From NCBI GenBank assembly GCA_021272315.1, contig JAJSLI010000076.1, forward strand, positions 1-64,000: a DNA stretch of 64,000 bases, in the 5' to 3' direction. This document shows positions 1 through 7,620 of the stretch, in pieces. Numbering within the stretch: position 1 is the first letter of the stretch; every line of letters begins with the position of its first letter. Source of the stretch: Methylacidiphilales bacterium. Lineage in GTDB: Bacteria; Verrucomicrobiota; Verrucomicrobiia; Methylacidiphilales; UBA1321. The translations under genes and the position numbers were made by a program. Under the pieces are notes generated by a model that worked only from the letters and a program-made list of their open reading frames with translations, ran no database searches and was not told the DNA's origin.

Positions 1-102
1 ACCAACGGCAAACCCGCCAAAGTCGCCCTCACCGCCTGCGCCCGTAAACTCCTCATCCATCTCAACAGCCTCCTGAAAAATCCCCAACTTTCCCCTTGCT
101 AA
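1..102 (+). CDS. IS110-family transposase, C-terminal end (5' part outside window)
   Basis: The first 33 codons are the 3' end of a gene that starts upstream of the window; the stop is TAA at 100-102. The residues NGKPAKVALTACARKLL followed by HLNSLLKN match the conserved tail of IS110/IS116/IS902 transposases, which are DEDD-type recombinases. Only the end of the C-terminal domain is visible, so I cannot say whether the gene is intact. The end of the element should lie in the next few tens of bases, where a dispersed repeat (129-165) begins. Confidence 0.7.
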   Translation, partial: TNGKPAKVALTACARKLLIHLNSLLKNPQLSPC

Positions 103-128
103 CCAAGACCGTTGCTTCGACAAGCTCA

Positions 129-165
129 GGATGACGGATTGTTTAGAGAACGGGTTTTGCAGGGT
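129..165. repeat. dispersed repeat, copy 1
   Basis: This stretch begins GGATGACGGATTGTT and continues through AGAGAACG and TTTTGCAG. It recurs with few changes at 62090-62128, about 62 kb away in the same orientation. It is preceded by CTTCGACAAGCTCAGGATGACG, a phrase whose second half (GCTCAGGATGACG) also recurs at 62039-62052. It is intergenic in both places and overlaps the apparent N-terminus of the next ORF, which argues for a later start of that gene. Confidence 0.6.
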
Positions 166-181
166 CTCAACTTGGTGGCAA

Positions 182-577
182 ATGGCGGTAAAATGGTTTA
201 AGATGACGCTGATGAGCGCTTTTCGTGATATAAATTATGCGAGATGGCTTCTTGTATCGGCTATTATTGCCATTGCAGACGTTGCCTTTGTTTTTTATGG
301 GGTTGATGACCCTGAAAGTATAAAAACAACCATGGAATTTGTTTGTGCGTCGGCCTTCTTGCTGCTTTTCCCAATCATCATTCCTAAAATGTACTTGCTT
401 GGCCTTGTGCAACTGTGTCTTCAAACACAGTTAATAGGTTGTGATTCTAGTTATAGCGAGCACACCCAGGCCCTGTTTTATGGTCTCGGTGATCTTCCGA
501 TCTTTTTGTTCTACGTGATCGTTTTTAAGCTAATCCAATGTCGCTGGCAATGGGTTAAGAAAAATCGAATCTGGTAG
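182..577 (+). CDS. small membrane protein of unknown function
   Basis: I do not recognise this family. The reading frame is open from 131, but its first codons lie inside a dispersed repeat, so I place the start at the ATG at 182 (131 aa) with ATG 203 as an alternative. There are about three hydrophobic segments (LLVSAIIAIADVAFVFYGV, FVCASAFLLLFPIIIPKMYL and LPIFLFYVIVFKLIQ), and the C-terminus is basic. It has lower GC than the genes that follow and sits between an IS110 end and a gene on the opposite strand, which fits an accessory gene. No ribosome-binding site is evident. Confidence 0.45.
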   Translation: MAVKWFKMTLMSAFRDINYARWLLVSAIIAIADVAFVFYGVDDPESIKTTMEFVCASAFLLLFPIIIPKMYLLGLVQLCLQTQLIGCDSSYSEHTQALFYGLGDLPIFLFYVIVFKLIQCRWQWVKKNRIW

Positions 578-608
578 CTGGTATCATGAACCAGCACACT
601 GACTCCTC

Positions 609-1514
609 TCAAGGAATCGTCATCACTGCTTGGGCCGAAGTCATGAGCGCGGCGTTGCCATCGGCGGGCGCTTCCTCGATGTAGCTGCCGCCTTCCTGGT
701 CGGCCAGGGCGTGCAACTGCCGTTCCGCGTCCGTGTTCGCCCGCGGCGAGATGCCCACGACGCTGAGCGCCGGTTGCTGGCCGTCCGCTCCCAGGATTTG
801 GGCGGTATCGCCGAGCAGATCGGTCAGGCTGATATTCAGGTCGCCGTCGGTGGCCAGGACGAGGCGTCCGGGATGAAGCGCCTGCGCCGAGGCGAAACCG
901 GCGGGCAGGTTCGTGCCGCCGCCGCAATCGAACTCCTCGTTGATATACTCGATGGCGGCCTCGCGGGTCGCGTTGTTGGCGGGCACCAGCGGGCCGCTGT
1001 TCTGCGCGCTCTCGCCGTAGACCGTGATGGCGAACGGCGTGCCGTCCACCAGCGCGCGGATGCGCCGGGTCAGCGCCTCGCGCGCGAAGGCCAGCCGGGT
1101 CGCTCCGGCATAGGGCTCGTACATGCTGCCCGAAACATCGAGCAGAAAGACCACGCCGCAGGCCGGGTTGAGTTGCGGGGCGGGGCTTGGGCACAACACC
1201 GATTCCGGCGAAAGCGCCCGGACCTCGCCGTTGGGGCTGGCGGCGAACGCGATGACCGCGGGCGTCGTGGTTCCGGGCTTGTAGCGTTGGTCCAGCGACT
1301 GGGCCAGGACCGGAAGCGCCTGCTGGATCGGAGCGAGTTGCCAGCGGGCGGGCACTTGATTGGAAGGAATCAGGACGAGGTTCGTCGTCTTTTGCGGGGT
1401 GGACGCCGGCGCGGAGGCCAGGTGAACATGGAAATCAAAAATCGCGACGCCTGCCGCCAGACCGGCGTGCAAGGCGAACGAGACACCGAGCATCAGGGTG
1501 ATTCCGGGACGCAC
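609..1514 (-). CDS. von Willebrand factor A (VWA) domain protein
   Basis: A 301-residue protein, probably starting at GTG 1514. The N-terminus has one hydrophobic stretch (residues about 7-27, GVSFALHAGLAAGVAIF) that would act as signal peptide or membrane anchor. Residues about 120-290 form a VWA domain: FLLDVSGSMYE carries the MIDAS motif DxSxS at 126-130, a conserved threonine lies in GGGTNLPAG, and LVLATDGDLN carries the later MIDAS aspartate. VWA domains bind a divalent metal and mediate protein-protein contacts. The protein therefore probably faces the periplasm and binds a partner, but no partner gene such as a MoxR ATPase is adjacent. A GC-rich open frame on the other strand (630-1736) is its antisense shadow. 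Confidence 0.75.
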   Translation of the reverse strand: MRPGITLMLGVSFALHAGLAAGVAIFDFHVHLASAPASTPQKTTNLVLIPSNQVPARWQLAPIQQALPVLAQSLDQRYKPGTTTPAVIAFAASPNGEVRALSPESVLCPSPAPQLNPACGVVFLLDVSGSMYEPYAGATRLAFAREALTRRIRALVDGTPFAITVYGESAQNSGPLVPANNATREAAIEYINEEFDCGGGTNLPAGFASAQALHPGRLVLATDGDLNISLTDLLGDTAQILGADGQQPALSVVGISPRANTDAERQLHALADQEGGSYIEEAPADGNAALMTSAQAVMTIP

Positions 1515-1583
1515 AAGCGCAGCGTAGCCACTTATTATGCAAAGTCAGTAAAAACATCGCTAATGCCGCCAGAGGAGGTTCCT

Positions 1584-1702
1584 CGTTCCCAAGTTTCACT
1601 TGGGAACGCCTCTTGCCTTCGCGAAATTTCATTTCGCGCTGATTTTTGGATCGGCAATGAAATTGCCTCCACAAGTGCGCTCCCAAGTGAAACTTGGGAG
1701 CG
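1584..1702. repeat. compound palindromic element made of four tri-loop hairpins
   Basis: Four perfect hairpins stand in a row, each with a three-base loop of TTC or GAA: 1584-1608 (arms CGTTCCCAAGT), 1620-1638 (arms CGCGAAAT), 1653-1667 (arms GGCAAT) and 1678-1702 (arms CGCTCCCAAGT). The first two loops are TTC and the last two GAA, so the whole element is close to an inverted repeat of two halves, as in bacterial BIMEs (paired REP sequences). A related half element lies at 16191-16261. It is intergenic, between the divergent VWA gene and a P-loop kinase gene. Confidence 0.8.
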
Positions 1703-1781
1703 AGTTAAGCGCATAAGCCAAGCCAGGAAGTTTTGAGTCCGTAACGGCAGTGTGCTACCTCAGAGACCATGGGGAGACTCG

Positions 1782-2228
1782 ATGCCTATTATCCATTTAA
1801 TCTGTGGTCTGCCCGGCTCGGGTAAGACAACGTTGGCCAGACGACTTGAGCGTGACATGCCCGCTTTGCGGCTGACTCCTGACGAATGGATGGCACGGAT
1901 AGTCGGTGACGGCCACGATGAGGTAAAACGCGCAGCGGTCGAGGCGGTGCAGTGGGAAATCGCGGCGCAAGCGCTCAGCCTTGGCATTGATGTGATTCTT
2001 GAAAATGGTTTCTGGTCGCGCAGTGAACGAGATGATTTCCGGGCGCGGGCCGCTGCCCTCGGTGCTGCTACAAAACTGCATTATCTTGATGTACCGCTCG
2101 ATGAGCTGAAAAAACGCATCGCGTTACGCAATGCGGCGCTTCCGCCGGATACATTTCATGTTGAGGTGGCTCAAATCGACTTATGGGCTAGCCTGTTCGA
2201 GCCTCCGACCCCGGACGAGCTTGAATAA
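1782..2228 (+). CDS. P-loop ATPase/kinase (AAA_33, zeta-toxin-like fold)
   Basis: I start the gene at ATG 1782 because GGGGAG (1771-1776) sits five bases before it; an upstream in-frame start at 1752 lacks such a site. The product is 148 aa. GLPGSGKTT near the N-terminus is a Walker A motif, TPDEWMARI supplies the acidic residue typical of these small kinases, and VILENGFWSRSERDDF resembles the Walker B/lid region of the AAA_33 group. These proteins phosphorylate small molecules, nucleotides or nucleic-acid ends; the substrate cannot be deduced here. No antitoxin-like gene is next to it, so a toxin role is not supported. Confidence 0.7.
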   Translation: MPIIHLICGLPGSGKTTLARRLERDMPALRLTPDEWMARIVGDGHDEVKRAAVEAVQWEIAAQALSLGIDVILENGFWSRSERDDFRARAAALGAATKLHYLDVPLDELKKRIALRNAALPPDTFHVEVAQIDLWASLFEPPTPDELE

Positions 2229-2288
2229 GTGAAGTGATCCGCTGTTTTATACAATTGGCGCGGGAAACATCTCTTGGCAGTTTGAGGC

Positions 2289-3902
2289 GTGCCTGATCGT
2301 TGGATTGAGAAATATCGCTGGGGGTGGTGCGCCTTGTCGGGGCTGCTGCTGGTCATCAGCTTCGCGCCCTTTTCATGCGCAACGGCGGCTTGGGTTGCCC
2401 TAGTCCCGGCGTGGTGGGTCATCACACGCAGCGAAACGGCGCGCCGCCATCCCATCCGCCACGGCTACCTCATCGGCCTGATCTATTTCGGCGGAACGTT
2501 CTGGTGGATCAGCAACGTCACGGTCATCGGAACGGTCCTGCTCATTCTCTACCTCGCGCTTTACCCCGCGTTCTGGTTCGTACTCGTGGCGCGATTGCTG
2601 CCGCCGCGGCAGGGCGCGCGCCCGGTCCTCCTTCAGGCTCTCGCCGCGGCGGCCTTGTGGGTGACGCTCGAGTGGTGGCGAAGCTGGTTCCTGACCGGAT
2701 TCAACTGGAACGAGCTTGGCATCGCCCAGGCCCCAAGCGTTGTCTTCCGGCAACTGGCCGCTTACGGCGGCGTACCGCTGCTCTCCTTTTTCCTGGTCAC
2801 GGTCAACGTTCTCTGGGCCGAAGGCGTACTTGAAATGGTCCGCACGCTGCGCGAAAAAAGGGTGGTCCGCCTTTCATTTCCCTTTGCGGCGGCGCTCCTG
2901 CTCATCGCGCTCGGTTTTGCGCTCGGCTGGCATCATCTCCAACGGCACCGGGGTGAGAGCCCCTCGTCCGGTCTCAGCTTCGCCTGCATCCAGCCCGACA
3001 TCCCGCAGGCGGTCGGCGTGGGCTCCGAGAACGAGGAAAACGGGGCTCTCGACGCCACGGTCAAGCTTTCCGCCCGGGCCGTCGCGGACAAACCCGATCT
3101 GCTGGTCTGGCCCGAGGCGATGCTGGACGAGGAGATTTTCCGCGACCGTCCGTTGAACGAGGCGGTACGCGATCTTTGCGGCGAGTTCGACGGCTGGTTC
3201 CTGCTCGGCTCGCCCGACTTCGACATGGCAAACCGCAAGCTCTACAACTGCGCCTACCTCTTCTCCCCGCGCGGCGAAAAATACGAGTATTACCAGAAAA
3301 CGCACCTGGTCATCGTGGGCGAGTTCCTTCCTTTCGGTGACCTCGTGCTCTGGACGGATGCCAAGGGCCATATCACCCGATTTCGCGACCTCGTCGGCAT
3401 GGAAATAGATTTCACGCCCGGACCCGGCCCGAAAAAATTCGTGATGAAAAATCCCGACGTTTCCTTTGCGCCGCTGATCTGTTTCGAGGACACGCTGCCG
3501 GAGGTGGGCGACCGGGCGGCGCGGCTGCGGCCCGATTTTTTCGTCACCATCACCAATGACGGCTGGTACCAGGGCTGGTGCGCCGCCTGGGGCGTCAGGC
3601 AGCACCTCGCCAACGCCGTCTTTCGCTGCGTCGAGCACGACCGGCCCATGCTCCGGTGCGCCAACAACGGCATCTCGTGCGTGGTCGACCAGGACGGTTC
3701 GTCGGCGGACCGCTTCCGCGACGGCTCGGGAAATTCGATCGACGTCGCCGGAATCTTTGCCGGGCGGCTCGTCTTTTACCCGCCGCATGCCACCCTGTGC
3801 GAAACGTGGGGCGAGTGGATCGTCTTGATCTCCTCCCTCGTGACGGGCATGCTTGGCCTTCGGCTTTTTATCAACTTAATGGTCCGATCCCGTGAATCTT
3901 GA
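2289..3902 (+). CDS. lnt: apolipoprotein N-acyltransferase
   Basis: Lnt adds the third acyl chain to the N-terminal cysteine of lipoproteins at the periplasmic face of the inner membrane. The 537-residue protein has the family layout: about six hydrophobic segments in residues 15-210, then a nitrilase-like domain. The catalytic triad is visible as E276 (VWPEAM), K337 (QKTHLV) and C398 (PLICFED). The length is normal. The start is GTG 2289; GAGG directly before it is too close to be a good Shine-Dalgarno, so the exact start is unsure. It heads a tightly packed envelope operon: the next gene starts within bases of its stop, and lpxI, an oxidoreductase and lpxB follow. Confidence 0.93.
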   Translation: MPDRWIEKYRWGWCALSGLLLVISFAPFSCATAAWVALVPAWWVITRSETARRHPIRHGYLIGLIYFGGTFWWISNVTVIGTVLLILYLALYPAFWFVLVARLLPPRQGARPVLLQALAAAALWVTLEWWRSWFLTGFNWNELGIAQAPSVVFRQLAAYGGVPLLSFFLVTVNVLWAEGVLEMVRTLREKRVVRLSFPFAAALLLIALGFALGWHHLQRHRGESPSSGLSFACIQPDIPQAVGVGSENEENGALDATVKLSARAVADKPDLLVWPEAMLDEEIFRDRPLNEAVRDLCGEFDGWFLLGSPDFDMANRKLYNCAYLFSPRGEKYEYYQKTHLVIVGEFLPFGDLVLWTDAKGHITRFRDLVGMEIDFTPGPGPKKFVMKNPDVSFAPLICFEDTLPEVGDRAARLRPDFFVTITNDGWYQGWCAAWGVRQHLANAVFRCVEHDRPMLRCANNGISCVVDQDGSSADRFRDGSGNSIDVAGIFAGRLVFYPPHATLCETWGEWIVLISSLVTGMLGLRLFINLMVRSRES

Positions 3903-3903
3903 A

Positions 3904-4623
3904 ATGAATTCCAGACCCTTTTTTTCCGTCGTGGTTTCGTTTTACAACGAGGCGGAAAATCTGTCCCGGCTCATCCGCGAGATCGACGCGATGCTGCGCG
4001 CCATGGAAGAGACGGCCGAGATCATCCTGGTGAATGACGGCAGCACCGACACCTTCGTGCGCCCCCCCGCCAGCCCCTCCTTCGCCATCCGCTGGTTGGA
4101 CATCAGCCAAAACAGCGGCCAGAGCGCCGGCATGTTCTACGGCATCCAGGCGGCGCAGGGTGATTTCATCATCATGCTCGACGCCGACCTGCAAAACGAC
4201 CCGATGGACGTGCCCCAAATGTGGCGCAGGCTCCAGGACGAGGAACTCGATCTCGTCACCGGCGTCCGGACCGTGCGCAAAGACACGTTCATTCGCCGCG
4301 CCTCCTCCAACATTGCCAATGCCGTCCGGTCCGCCCTCCTGCGCGACCACACCAGCGACACCGGCTGCGCGCTCAAGATCATGCGCCGCGAACCGGCCCG
4401 GCGGCTGCCCGGTTGGACCGGTATGCACCGCTTCATCCCGGCCCTCTTCCTGTCGGCGGGTTACCGGATCGGGGAAATCCCGGTCAACCACCGCCCGCGC
4501 CACGCCGGGGTCAGCAAGATCGCCGGAGGCAAGCGGGCCGTCCGCGCCACGGTCGATCTCCTCGGCATGCTCTGGTTTTCACGCCGCCAATTCAAGGGAC
4601 GACTCCTGCCCGAGGATCGGTGA
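3904..4623 (+). CDS. family 2 glycosyltransferase, polyprenyl-phosphate sugar transferase type
   Basis: The product (239 aa from ATG 3904; GTG 3892 would add four residues and overlap lnt) is a GT-A fold enzyme. SFYNEAENL is the N-terminal start of the GT2 domain, LVNDGST is the nucleotide-binding motif and MLDADLQNDP carries the DxD metal-binding motif in the form typical of dolichyl/undecaprenyl-phosphate sugar transferases. It has no C-terminal membrane helices, unlike ArnC or GtrB, so it would work at the membrane surface. The position between lnt and lpxI, with overlapping stop and start (TGATG at 4621-4625), suggests a role in decorating lipid A or another envelope glycan. The exact donor is unknown. 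Confidence 0.8.
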   Translation: MNSRPFFSVVVSFYNEAENLSRLIREIDAMLRAMEETAEIILVNDGSTDTFVRPPASPSFAIRWLDISQNSGQSAGMFYGIQAAQGDFIIMLDADLQNDPMDVPQMWRRLQDEELDLVTGVRTVRKDTFIRRASSNIANAVRSALLRDHTSDTGCALKIMRREPARRLPGWTGMHRFIPALFLSAGYRIGEIPVNHRPRHAGVSKIAGGKRAVRATVDLLGMLWFSRRQFKGRLLPEDR

Positions 4624-5468
4624 TGATCGCGCCCAGCCCGAATCTCGATGCCCTGGGCATCATCGCCGGGCAGGGGCGCTATCCCATCCTGCTGGCCGAG
4701 GCGGCTCGGGCCCGCGGCGTCAAGCGGCTGGCCGTCGCCGGTTTTTCGGGCGAGACCCTGCCGGAAGTCGAGAAGCTGGCCGACCACTATGTCCGGCTCC
4801 GCGTCGGGCAGCTCGGCGGTCTCTGCCATTTTTTCCGCGAGCAGAAGATCGAACGGGCCATCATGGCCGGGCAGATCGCGCCGGGGCACCTCTTCGACCT
4901 GCGGCCCGATTTCAAGGCGTTGCTCCTGCTGGCGCGGCTCAAGGAACGCAACGCGGAATCGATCTTCGGCGCCGTCGCGGATGAATTGAAAAAATCGGGC
5001 GTCGAACTTCTCCCCGCCACCACTTTTCTCGAGGACGCAGTGCCGGAGCCGGGGCGCATCGCCGGGCCGAACCTCTCGCGCCGCCAGTTGGCCGACGTCG
5101 CCCTCGGTTTCCGCGTCGCCAAGGAAATCAGCCGCATGGACATCGGCCAGTGCGTCGTGGTAAAAAAAGGGACGATAGTCGCCGTGGAAGCCTTTGAAGG
5201 CACCGACGCAGCCATGGAGCGGGGCGGACGCCTCGGGAAAGGGGAGGTGGTTTTGGTCAAAGTCAGCAAGCCGAATCAGGACTTCCGCTTCGATGTTCCC
5301 GTGGTCGGCACGCGCACGATGGAGAAGGCGCGCGACTGCGCCGTGAGAGTGGTCGCCTGCGAAGCGCGCCGCACCCTGCTGCTGGACCGCGCGCTCGTCC
5401 TGGAACAGGCCGAACGCTGGGGCATCAGCCTCTTCGCGGTCGATGATTCGATAGGAACAAATTTATGA
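4623..5468 (+). CDS. lpxI: UDP-2,3-diacylglucosamine pyrophosphatase, LpxI type
   Basis: LpxI hydrolyses UDP-2,3-diacylglucosamine to lipid X plus UMP and is used by bacteria that lack LpxH. The 281-residue product matches the family in length. It begins with LGIIAGQGRYPILLAEAAR, typical of the N-terminal domain, and contains GQLGGLCHFFREQKIERAIMAGQI. The C-terminal half contains IGQCVVVKKGTIVAVEAFEGTD, the characteristic DUF1009 stretch that includes the acidic catalytic residue (EGTD). The start at ATG 4623 overlaps the preceding stop, and the longer open frame that begins at 4221 is an artefact of high GC. It overlaps the next gene by four bases (ATGA). Confidence 0.93.
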   Translation: MIAPSPNLDALGIIAGQGRYPILLAEAARARGVKRLAVAGFSGETLPEVEKLADHYVRLRVGQLGGLCHFFREQKIERAIMAGQIAPGHLFDLRPDFKALLLLARLKERNAESIFGAVADELKKSGVELLPATTFLEDAVPEPGRIAGPNLSRRQLADVALGFRVAKEISRMDIGQCVVVKKGTIVAVEAFEGTDAAMERGGRLGKGEVVLVKVSKPNQDFRFDVPVVGTRTMEKARDCAVRVVACEARRTLLLDRALVLEQAERWGISLFAVDDSIGTNL

Positions 5469-6394
5469 GCAATGAAAATATACGGGTCGGGGTGATCGGA
5501 GTCGGGCATATCGGGCGGGAGCACGCGCGGATTTATTCGCAGCTTCCCGGCGTCGACTTTGTCGGTGTTTACGACATCGAGGCGAAGATTGCCGAGAAGG
5601 TCGCGCAGCGCCATGACGTCAAGGCGTTTCCAACGGCGCAGGCGCTGGCGGAGGCGGTTGACGCCGCCACGGTGGCCACGCCCACCAGCACGCATCACGA
5701 GATCGCCGGGCTTTTCCTCGGCTTGGGCCGGCACGTCCTGGTCGAAAAACCAATCACCGACAATACCGAACAGGCCAAGGGGCTGATAGATATCGCCAGC
5801 AGCAAGGACCTTGTCTTTCAGGTCGGGCATATCGAGCGATTCAATCCCGCGCTTCAGGCGCTCGAGGAAAAGCTGACCCGCCCCCGCTTTATCGAGGCGC
5901 ACCGGCTCTCCACCTACCCCGGGCGCAGCACCGACATCGGCGTCGTGCTTGACCTGATGATCCACGATATCGAAGTGGTGCTCCACCTCGTGCGCTCGCC
6001 CATCCAGTCCATCGATTCGGTCGGCACCGCCGTCCTGAGCAAGGGCGAGGACATCGCCAACGCCCGCATCCGGTTCGAGAGCGGCTGCGTGGCCAACCTC
6101 ACCACCAGCCGGATCAGCTTCGAGAAGATGCGCAAGATCAGGGTCTTTCAGGACGACGCCTACCTCTCCCTTGACTACTTCGACCAGAGCGGCGTGATTT
6201 ACCGCAAAATGGAAAACCGGATCATCAAGGAAAACATCAAGGTCGAGAAGGACGAGCCGCTCAAACTCGAGCTCTCCGCCTTTGTCGACTGCATTCGCCG
6301 GCACGGCTCGCCCCGCGTGGGCGGCCCGCAGGCGGCGGCGGCCCTCGCGATCGCCATGCAGGTCACCGAACAAATTGCCCGTCAAAATGCGTAG
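5465..6394 (+). CDS. Gfo/Idh/MocA-family NAD(P)-dependent oxidoreductase in the lipid A operon
   Basis: A 309-residue protein with an N-terminal Rossmann fold (VGVIGVGHIGREHARI), the family motif VEKPI near residue 100 and HDIEVV in the C-terminal domain. Enzymes of this family oxidise or reduce sugars and nucleotide sugars. Because it overlaps lpxI by ATGA and is followed immediately by lpxB, a nucleotide-sugar or lipid A precursor substrate is likely. One known precedent is GnnA, which oxidises UDP-GlcNAc at C3 so that GnnB can make the 3-amino sugar used in some lipid A. No GnnB-like aminotransferase is visible here, so GnnA activity is only a suggestion. Confidence 0.82.
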   Translation: MSNENIRVGVIGVGHIGREHARIYSQLPGVDFVGVYDIEAKIAEKVAQRHDVKAFPTAQALAEAVDAATVATPTSTHHEIAGLFLGLGRHVLVEKPITDNTEQAKGLIDIASSKDLVFQVGHIERFNPALQALEEKLTRPRFIEAHRLSTYPGRSTDIGVVLDLMIHDIEVVLHLVRSPIQSIDSVGTAVLSKGEDIANARIRFESGCVANLTTSRISFEKMRKIRVFQDDAYLSLDYFDQSGVIYRKMENRIIKENIKVEKDEPLKLELSAFVDCIRRHGSPRVGGPQAAAALAIAMQVTEQIARQNA

Positions 6395-7616
6395 AACTCG
6401 TATGAGTTCCAGTAAAACCAAAAAAGCCCCGGTGACGGACCTCGTGCGCCCGCCCGATTCCACCGTTCCCGAGCGTCCCCTGACCCTCCTCATGGTGGCG
6501 GGTGAGACCAGCGGCGATTCCCACGGTGCCGAGCTTATCCTGGCCCTGCGGCAGCAGCAGCCCAACGTGCGGATCATCGGCGTGGGCGGTCCGCGCATGG
6601 CCGCCGCCGGGCAGAGGCAGCTTTTCGACCTGTCGGCCCACGCCGTGCTGGGTCTGGCCGAAGTGCTCAAGCACTACTTCAAGTTTCGCGGCTTCTTCAA
6701 CCAGGTGTTGCAGCTCGCCCGGACGGAAAGGCCCGACGCCGTCATCCTCATCGACAACCCCGGCTTCAACCTCCGCCTCGCCACCGCCCTGCGCCGCGAG
6801 CTGCCCGGTTCGCGCACCATTTACTATATCAGCCCGCAGGTCTGGGCGTGGAAGGCGGGGCGCGTCAAAGCGATGCAGCGCGACATCGACCTGCTTCTCG
6901 CCATCCTCCCCTTCGAGAAAAACTGGTACGCCCAGCGGGCGCCGAAATTCAACGTCCAGTGGGTCGGCCACCCGCTTCTGGACCGGATCCACCAGGTCGA
7001 GGTCGCCGAGCCGAACGCCGGCTGGATCGCCCTCCTGCCCGGCAGCCGCCGGACCGAGGTTCGTGCCCACCTGCCGGTTTTGTGGGAGGTGGCGCGCCTC
7101 ATGGCCAACCAGCACAAGGGGCTCAAGTTTGTCCTCCTTTCCCCGAACGATGAAATCCAAAAATATTCGCTCTCGTTGTTGGAGAAATTCCCCGCGCCGA
7201 ATTTTGATTTTGAGTACAACATCAGTTACGCCATCTCGCATCTCTCGCGCTGCGCCCTGGCCTTGGTCGCTTCGGGCACGGCTTCGCTCGAATGCGCCCT
7301 CGTCGGCGTCCCGCAGGTGGTCGTCTATCGTGTCCACCCGCTCACCTTCGCCGTGGGCCGGCAACTGGTGAAGGTGAAGCATCTCAGCATGGTCAACGTC
7401 CTCGCCGGCGAGGACGTCGTGCCCGAATTACTCCAGGAGCGGTTCCAGCCCGAGCTCGTGGCCCGCGAGGCGCTCGATCTCCTCGTCAATCAGTCCCGAC
7501 GCGACAAGATGAAACACCGCGTCGCCGAAATCGTGGCCACGCTCGGCGGGCCCGGCGCGAGCCAGCGCGCCGCCAAGGCCATTCTTTTCGAGGCCGCCTT
7601 TGCCAAAGTCGGGTGA
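6387..7616 (+). CDS. lpxB: lipid-A-disaccharide synthase
   Basis: LpxB (GT19) joins UDP-2,3-diacylglucosamine and lipid X to form the tetra-acyl disaccharide of lipid A. The N-terminal motif LMVAGETSGDSHGAELI is diagnostic. Also present are IDNPGFNLRLA, YYISPQVWAWK, ALLPGSRRTEV and, near the C-terminus, VASGTASLECAL, which together form the two GT-B domains. The start may be ATG 6387 (overlapping the previous stop, 409 aa) or ATG 6402; either gives a short basic extension before the conserved core. It is the last gene of the envelope operon. A degraded copy of its 3' end lies at 9372-9413. Confidence 0.94.
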   Translation: MRRTRMSSSKTKKAPVTDLVRPPDSTVPERPLTLLMVAGETSGDSHGAELILALRQQQPNVRIIGVGGPRMAAAGQRQLFDLSAHAVLGLAEVLKHYFKFRGFFNQVLQLARTERPDAVILIDNPGFNLRLATALRRELPGSRTIYYISPQVWAWKAGRVKAMQRDIDLLLAILPFEKNWYAQRAPKFNVQWVGHPLLDRIHQVEVAEPNAGWIALLPGSRRTEVRAHLPVLWEVARLMANQHKGLKFVLLSPNDEIQKYSLSLLEKFPAPNFDFEYNISYAISHLSRCALALVASGTASLECALVGVPQVVVYRVHPLTFAVGRQLVKVKHLSMVNVLAGEDVVPELLQERFQPELVAREALDLLVNQSRRDKMKHRVAEIVATLGGPGASQRAAKAILFEAAFAKVG

Positions 7617-7620
7617 GATT
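7578..7620 (+). repeat. 3' end of lpxB that is duplicated downstream
   Basis: The last codons of lpxB and the stop (GCCTTTGCCAAAGTCGGGTG) reappear with a few substitutions and one gap at 9372-9413, where they follow an unrelated membrane protein gene. The two copies flank the PATAN-FHA gene and that membrane protein gene in direct orientation. Confidence 0.6.

Noticed and set aside
630-1736. Long open frame on the plus strand (368 aa)
   Set aside because: It is antisense to the VWA gene, is rich in Arg and Gly as expected from GC-rich codons read backwards, and runs into the palindromic element.
5276-6670. 464-aa minus-strand frame across the lpxI-oxidoreductase-lpxB region
   Set aside because: It is antisense to three confirmed genes with conserved motifs and is only kept open by GC-rich third positions.
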